From Rhodobacterales bacterium (GTDB lineage: Bacteria > Pseudomonadota > Alphaproteobacteria > Rhodobacterales > Rhodobacteraceae), in the NCBI GenBank assembly GCA_009992615.1, contig JAACVA010000082.1:8619-27720 (forward strand): a stretch of 19,102 nt of DNA, given 5' to 3'. Below the pieces are notes generated by a model. That model did not search any database and was not told the origin of the DNA. It saw only the letters and a program-made list of their open reading frames with translations. Positions 15,372 to 19,102 of this stretch are shown in pieces. The position numbers and the translations under genes are program-made. Each line of letters starts with the position of its first letter. The first letter of the stretch is position 1.

Positions 15372-15480
15372 GGTATGCTCCGCATTGGTCCAGTTTGGGT
15401 CAGTCTAGGGTTGCAGGAGCGTTCGGAAAAGCGGCAGTTTATCAAAAGGGCTTTGCAATTTTAACGGTATGGAGGCGGTG
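15372..15480. promoter_or_regulatory. Divergent mmsA/LysR control region
   Basis: The 109 bp between the mmsA start and the LysR-type gene must hold the promoter of the valine operon, and LysR-type proteins usually bind such divergent regions. It is clearly more AT-rich than the surrounding genes around 15436-15468. I see a small dyad AAAG-GG-CTTT at 15445-15454 and two TTGCA occurrences (15411 and 15453), but no convincing palindromic T-N11-A box. Placement is solid, exact sites are not. Confidence 0.45.
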
Positions 15481-16371
15481 ATGCAGTGGGATGACATGCG
15501 GATTTTCCTGTTTGTGGCCCGCCATGACAGCCTGTCGGGTGCCGCGCGGGCGCTGAAGCTGGACGCGGCCACGGTGGGGCGGCGTATTGCGCGGCTGGAA
15601 CGGGGGCTGGGCGCCGTGCTGTTCACCAAATCGCCCCAGGGGTATGTTCTGAACGCGGCGGGCCAGCGGTTTCTGCCCCATGCAGAGGCGGCGGAACAGG
15701 CCATGGGCGCCGCCGAGGATGAGTTGCGCGGCCAGGGCGACCGGTTGAGCGGGGCAATCCGGCTGGGCGCGCCGGACGGTTGCGCCAATTTCCTGTTGCC
15801 GCAGGTCTGTGCCGGGATCATCGCGCGCCACCCCGATCTGGAGATCCAGCTTGTCGCGCTGCCCCGGGTGTTCAACCTGTCGCGACGCGAGGCCGATATG
15901 GCCATCGCGGTGTCACTGCCCACTGGCGGACGGCTGACGGTGCAGAAGATCGCGGATTACCACCTGCATCTGGCCGCCCACCATGCGTATCTGGCCGCAG
16001 CACCGCCGTTGCGCGATCTGGCCGATCTCGGGGCGCATCGCATCGTTGGCTATATACCCGACATGATTTTCGACAAGGAACTGGATTATCTGGGCGAAAT
16101 CGGCGTTGAAAAAGTGGCGTTGTCGTCCAATTCGGTGGCGGTGCAGGTTCAATGGCTGGCCCAGGGCGCGGGGGTGGGCGTGGCCCATGATTTTGCGCTG
16201 TCCTCCTGTCCGGGCCTTGTGCGGGTGCTGTGCGACCGGGTGTCATTGACGCGCACCTTTTGGTTGATCCGCCATGGCGACGACCGTCAGGTGGGGCGGC
16301 TGAACCGGTTTGCCGAAGCTTTGTGCGCGGGTTTGCGCGCCGAGATCCAGCATTTGGAAGCCAAAGCTTGA
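15481..16371 (+). CDS. LysR-family transcriptional regulator
   Basis: 296-aa LysR-type regulator. The N-terminal winged helix-turn-helix is residues 1-60 (MQWDDMRIFLFVARHDSLSGAARALKLDAATVGRRIARLE, then LFTKSPQGYVLNAAGQRFL), followed by a linker helix and an effector-binding domain from about 88 (SGAIRLGAPDG...). An ATG in frame at 15469 would add four residues, but I prefer 15481 because GGAGG at 15471-15475 is 5 bases before it and nothing suitable precedes 15469. It diverges from mmsA, so it is the likely regulator of the valine-degradation operon and of itself; the inducer is unknown. C-terminal length and residues look intact. It follows the subgroup whose HTH reads AATVGRRIARLE rather than the commoner QSALSRQI type. 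Confidence 0.93.
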   Translation: MQWDDMRIFLFVARHDSLSGAARALKLDAATVGRRIARLERGLGAVLFTKSPQGYVLNAAGQRFLPHAEAAEQAMGAAEDELRGQGDRLSGAIRLGAPDGCANFLLPQVCAGIIARHPDLEIQLVALPRVFNLSRREADMAIAVSLPTGGRLTVQKIADYHLHLAAHHAYLAAAPPLRDLADLGAHRIVGYIPDMIFDKELDYLGEIGVEKVALSSNSVAVQVQWLAQGAGVGVAHDFALSSCPGLVRVLCDRVSLTRTFWLIRHGDDRQVGRLNRFAEALCAGLRAEIQHLEAKA

Positions 16372-16431
16372 CAGAAGGGCAGGCGAGAGGCGACGCTGGA
16401 CCACAGCCGCACGCCTTTGAAGGAGATGCCG

Positions 16432-16863
16432 ATGTCCGTCCAGAAAATTCTCAACCGCAAGCCCGGCGCCGATGTGATCAGCATCGCCCCCGAACAGACC
16501 GTGGCGGATGCCGTGGCGCTGTTGTCAAAGAAAAAGATCGGCGCGGTGATCGTGACAGAGGGCGGTGCGCCGGTGGGCATCCTGTCGGAACGTGACATCG
16601 TGCGCGAACTGGGGCGACGCGGGCCGACCTGTCTGAACGACAAGATCGCGACAATGATGACCAAAACGCTGATTTCCTGCACGCCCGAGGACAAGGCCCT
16701 GTCAGTGCTGGAAAAGATGAGCCAGGGCCGGTTCCGGCACATGCCGGTGATGCAGGACGGTGCCATGGTCGGGCTGATCTCGATCGGCGATGTGGTGAAC
16801 CACCGTCTGGCCGAGCTGTCGATGGAGCGGGACGCATTGGAATCCATGGTCATGGGGCACTGA
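16432..16863 (+). CDS. Two-CBS-domain protein
   Basis: 143-aa stand-alone protein made of a CBS-domain pair (Bateman module): the first repeat covers about residues 7-62 (VISIAPEQTVADAVALLSKKKIGAVIVTEGGAPVGILSERDIV) and the second about 77-132 (LISCTPEDKALSVLEKMSQGRFRHMPVMQDGAMVGLISIGDVV). Such modules bind adenosine nucleotides or similar ligands and regulate partner proteins; the partner is not evident. ATG 16432 is chosen over the TTG at 16417, because AAGGAG at 16420-16425 is six bases before it. It lies 60 bp after the LysR gene on the same strand and 91 bp before coaD. Similar small CBS proteins are widespread in alphaproteobacteria. Confidence 0.92.
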   Translation: MSVQKILNRKPGADVISIAPEQTVADAVALLSKKKIGAVIVTEGGAPVGILSERDIVRELGRRGPTCLNDKIATMMTKTLISCTPEDKALSVLEKMSQGRFRHMPVMQDGAMVGLISIGDVVNHRLAELSMERDALESMVMGH

Positions 16864-16954
16864 CCCGGCGATCAAGGACAGGGGCGGATGATCGGGGCCT
16901 TGCATTCCGGGGCGCAATATTGTTGCGTATGGTAAAGAAACCATGAGGCATTCC

Positions 16955-17473
16955 ATGCGCATCGGCCTGTACCCCGGCACTTTTGATCCCATCACCATGG
17001 GTCATATCGACATCATCCGCAGGGCCTGTCGATTGGTGGACCGGCTGGTGATCGGCATTGCGATCAACCGTGACAAGGGCCCGCTGTTTTCGCTGGAAGA
17101 ACGCGTTGCGATGGTCGAGGCCGAGTTTTCGGGCCTGACCGAACGGACCGGTTGCGAATTGGTGGCCCATCCGTTCGAGAATCTGCTGATCGATTGTGCG
17201 CGCGACGTGGGCGCCACAGTGATCGTACGCGGTTTGCGTGCCGTTGCGGATTTTGAATATGAATATCAGATGGTTGGCATGAATCGCATAATGGATGATT
17301 CGGTCGAGACCGTGTTTTTGATGGCCGAGGCGCGGCATCAGGCCATCGCCAGCAAGCTGGTCAAGGAAATTGCCCGATTGGGTGGTGACACGTCCAAATT
17401 TGTGCCACCTGCGGTGAATGCGGCGCTGCATGACAGGATGGGTCAGGCGGGCAAGCGGTCGGCAAAGGGCTGA
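16955..17473 (+). CDS. coaD: Phosphopantetheine adenylyltransferase
   Basis: 172-aa enzyme transferring AMP from ATP to 4'-phosphopantetheine to make dephospho-CoA, the fourth step of CoA synthesis. The nucleotidyltransferase motif is visible as YPGTFDPITMGHIDII (TxGH variant, residues 5-20). FENLLIDCARDVGATVIVRGLRAVADFEYEYQMVGMNR is the family core, and ASKLVKEIARLGGD stands for the C-terminal SSxxVKE motif. The ATG at 16943 is in frame, but TGAGG before the ATG at 16955 and the standard start MRIGLYPGTFDP favour the latter. It is slightly longer than E. coli CoaD (159 aa), with a basic tail (GQAGKRSAKG). Convergent with the histidine kinase. Confidence 0.96.
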   Translation: MRIGLYPGTFDPITMGHIDIIRRACRLVDRLVIGIAINRDKGPLFSLEERVAMVEAEFSGLTERTGCELVAHPFENLLIDCARDVGATVIVRGLRAVADFEYEYQMVGMNRIMDDSVETVFLMAEARHQAIASKLVKEIARLGGDTSKFVPPAVNAALHDRMGQAGKRSAKG

Positions 17474-17476
17474 GCA

Positions 17477-17500
17477 GGCGCGCCGGCGCCTTAGCGCGCC
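17477..17500. terminator. Hairpin between convergent coaD and histidine kinase genes
   Basis: GGCGCGC (17477-17483) pairs with GCGCGCC (17494-17500) around a 10-nt loop. It spans the 17-bp space between the coaD stop and the TAA of the convergent kinase gene and runs into the kinase 3' end. There is no T-run, so a terminator function in both directions is plausible but not certain. Confidence 0.4.
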
Positions 17501-18816
17501 AGCACCAGATCGGCCCGCAGTCCTCCCAGATGCGCGCTGGTGTCAAGGCGCAGGGTGCCGCCGTGCTGACGCGCAATGTCCATCGCAATCGACAGGCCCA
17601 GACCGACATTGCCGCCGCGGTTCTGGTTGCGCGCAGTGTCCAGCCGGGTGAACGGCTTGAGCGCCTCATCGCGCGCCGCGGGGTCGATGCCCGGCCCGTC
17701 ATCCTGAACGCTGAACACCACCGCGCGGTCGGTTACGCTGCACGAAACTTCGACCACGCGGCCAAAGCGCACGGCATTTCCGATCAGATTTTCCAATGCC
17801 CGGCGCACGGCCATGGGGCGGAGCAACACCAGGCCCCGAGGCCGTGCCCCGACGACGCGCACGTCCTGCCCGGCACGCCCGGCCCCGCGCGACACGGTGT
17901 CCAACATCTCGGCAGGGTCGACCAGTTCTGGGTCATCGAGCGAATCGAGTTGGACGAAATCCAGGAAACTGTCCAGCATCGCCTGCATGTCATGCAGATC
18001 GCCTTGCAAATCGGCTATTTCAGGGCTGTCGTCCAGCATCGACAGGCCCAGCTTCAGACGCGTCATCGGGGTGCGCAAATCGTGGCTGACCCCTGACAGC
18101 ATGACTGTACGCTGTTCGATCTGCCGCTCGATCCGGTTGCGCATATCCAGAAACGCCTGGCCCGCCGCACGCACCTCGGAGGCACCGCGCGGCCGATAGG
18201 GCAGGGCGCGGCCCCGACCGAACGCCTCGGCCGCTTCGGCCAGGGCATGGATCGGGCGCACCTGGTTGCGCAGAAACAGGAACGAGATCACCGTCAGCAA
18301 CAGACTGACCCCCGCCATCAGCACCAGCAGTTGGTGGGGATTTGACGCCGATACCCGCGACCGGGGAAACGTGATGCCCAGTGGCCCGTGCACGGTGATC
18401 AGGGTCAGGTGCACCCGCTTTTCGTCGGTGGACAGGTCAAGGGCCTGCACACCGTCCAGTTCTGTGGCAAGAGTTGCAATGACGACGCGCCCGGACAGAT
18501 CATAGAACAGTCGGCTGTTCTCGGCCGGCGGCGTCGGGTCAGGCAGGGCGAGCGTGAGGCGCAGCGCTTCGGCCAAGGGCGTCACATCGCTCAGGGCTGC
18601 GTCCGGGGTGGCGGCGATGTCGATCTGCGCGCGGATAAAGCGCAGTTCCTCTGCGACATTGCGGCTCATCTGCTCGGTCACGTCTTCATAGTGGCGCTGG
18701 ATAAACACCACCGTGACCACAAGCTGAATCAGGATCACCGGCATCAGAAGGATCAACACCGCCCGCCCATAGAGCGAGCGCGGGGCATAGCGTTTGAGCC
18801 AGGCAAATGTCATCAT
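17491..18816 (-). CDS. EnvZ-like sensor histidine kinase
   Basis: 441-aa inner-membrane two-component sensor. TM1 is about residues 14-38 (LYGRAVLILLMPVILIQLVV), a periplasmic sensor loop follows to about 160, TM2 is about 162-184 (LLVLMAGVSLLLTVISFLFL), then HAMP (about 185-237, with RPIHALAEAAEAFGRG). The H-box MLSGVSHDLRTPMTRLKL has the phospho-acceptor H245. The N-box is ALENLIGNAVRFG (about 340), G1 is DDGPGID (about 377) and G2 is GGNVGLGLSIAMDIA (about 400). SHDLRTPMTRLKL is EnvZ-type. The frame is open to the window end, but the ATG pair at 18816/18813 begins the natural MTFAWLKRYAPRSL just before TM1. The ribosome site is poor. No response regulator gene is adjacent within the window, so its partner must lie elsewhere. 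Confidence 0.92.
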   Translation of the reverse strand: MMTFAWLKRYAPRSLYGRAVLILLMPVILIQLVVTVVFIQRHYEDVTEQMSRNVAEELRFIRAQIDIAATPDAALSDVTPLAEALRLTLALPDPTPPAENSRLFYDLSGRVVIATLATELDGVQALDLSTDEKRVHLTLITVHGPLGITFPRSRVSASNPHQLLVLMAGVSLLLTVISFLFLRNQVRPIHALAEAAEAFGRGRALPYRPRGASEVRAAGQAFLDMRNRIERQIEQRTVMLSGVSHDLRTPMTRLKLGLSMLDDSPEIADLQGDLHDMQAMLDSFLDFVQLDSLDDPELVDPAEMLDTVSRGAGRAGQDVRVVGARPRGLVLLRPMAVRRALENLIGNAVRFGRVVEVSCSVTDRAVVFSVQDDGPGIDPAARDEALKPFTRLDTARNQNRGGNVGLGLSIAMDIARQHGGTLRLDTSAHLGGLRADLVLAR

Positions 18817-18858
18817 GGTGCCGCAATAGCCGTTCGCGCCCCGTCGAGGAAGCCAGGA

Positions 18859-19102
18859 ATGATCGATCGCACCGATTTCAACCCCGCACCGGGGGTATTT
18901 GACCAAGTTGCGCCAGGCGTGCGGCGGATGCTGGCGCCCAACCCGTCGCCGATGACATTCCGTGGCACCAATACCTATGTGGTGGGGCAGGGGCGGGTGG
19001 CGGTGATCGATCCGGGGCCGGACGATGCGCGCCACCTTGCCGCGCTTGAGGCGGCCTTGGCGGGCGAGGTGATCGGCCATATCCTGGTCACCCATGCGCA
19101 CC
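18859..19102 (+). CDS. Metallo-beta-lactamase-fold hydrolase, 3'-truncated
   Basis: The first 81 codons of an MBL-fold protein; the rest lies beyond the window. Visible are MLAPNPSPMTFRGTNTYVVG (about 24-43), VAVIDPGPDDARHLAAL (about 48-64) and ILVTHAH at the very end, which is the start of the metal-binding HxHxDH motif. This layout matches the LACTB2-like/hydroxyacylglutathione-hydrolase-like group of hydrolases or nucleases. The ATG at 18859 has GAGGAAG about nine bases upstream. It diverges from the histidine kinase with only 42 bp between the starts, so promoters must overlap the coding ends. Specific substrate cannot be told from this fragment. Confidence 0.88.
   Translation, partial: MIDRTDFNPAPGVFDQVAPGVRRMLAPNPSPMTFRGTNTYVVGQGRVAVIDPGPDDARHLAALEAALAGEVIGHILVTHAH

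Noticed and set aside
13980..15464. 494-codon open frame on the plus strand opposite mmsA
   Set aside because: It is the antisense of an unmistakable full-length mmsA. Its translation is rich in His, Gly and Arg with no domain, as expected from GC-rich third positions read backwards, and it would also run through the mmsA promoter.
16911..16930. CAATATTG palindrome with flanking GCAA/TTGC upstream of coaD
   Set aside because: Short and isolated; no -35/-10 pair with acceptable spacing was found around it, so I do not call a promoter or operator.
18817..19101. In-frame extension of the histidine kinase over 95 further codons
   Set aside because: It is antisense to the MBL-fold gene and carries no domain; the kinase naturally begins just before its first membrane helix.
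1..19102. Mobile elements, CRISPR arrays, tRNA or rRNA genes, riboswitches
   Set aside because: I looked for terminal repeats, transposase motifs, regularly spaced repeats, tRNA-like folds and a glycine riboswitch, and found none; the gcv operon leader lies outside the window.

Overview
The window is GC-rich, gene-dense chromosomal DNA that looks like an alphaproteobacterium of the Rhodobacteraceae/Roseobacter type. This rests on the protein sequences (SoxB, CcmI, MmsA and others match my memory of that family), on the heterotetrameric sarcosine oxidase, and on an intergenic motif I recall from those genomes. No database search was possible. I see no insertion sequence, phage gene, CRISPR array, tRNA or rRNA.

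Layout. Bases 1-2049 are the C-terminal two thirds of glycine decarboxylase gcvP. Converging on it, with only 4 bp between the stop codons, is a minus-strand operon ccmI - ruvX - DUF1289 gene (3988 to 2054). Divergent from ccmI is the sarcosine oxidase operon soxB - [two small membrane-protein ORFs] - soxD - soxA - soxG (4207-9981), then the Fe/Mn superoxide dismutase gene sodB (10086-10685) with a strong hairpin terminator. Converging on sodB is a minus-strand valine-degradation operon, mmsA - isobutyryl-CoA dehydrogenase - 3-hydroxyisobutyryl-CoA hydrolase - mmsB (15371 to 10783). A LysR-type regulator diverges from mmsA, followed by a two-CBS-domain protein and coaD on the plus strand. The end holds a minus-strand EnvZ-like histidine kinase (18816 to 17491) and, divergent from it, the first 81 codons of a metallo-beta-lactamase-fold protein that runs off the window.

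How the genes work together. Sarcosine oxidase turns sarcosine, tetrahydrofolate and O2 into glycine, 5,10-methylene-THF and H2O2. The glycine cleavage system, to which GcvP belongs, can then take glycine to CO2, ammonia and a second methylene-THF, so the left half encodes much of the lower glycine-betaine/sarcosine route. The mms cluster covers four of the five steps from isobutyryl-CoA to propionyl-CoA; the enoyl-CoA hydratase step is not encoded here.

Most of the window is ordinary, well-understood metabolism. The parts least explained are the 570-bp insert inside the sox operon, with two unrecognised single-pass membrane microproteins (42 and 59 aa) separated by a strong hairpin; candidate operator repeats upstream of soxB; a hairpin that may mask the soxA ribosome binding site; and a histidine kinase with no response regulator beside it.
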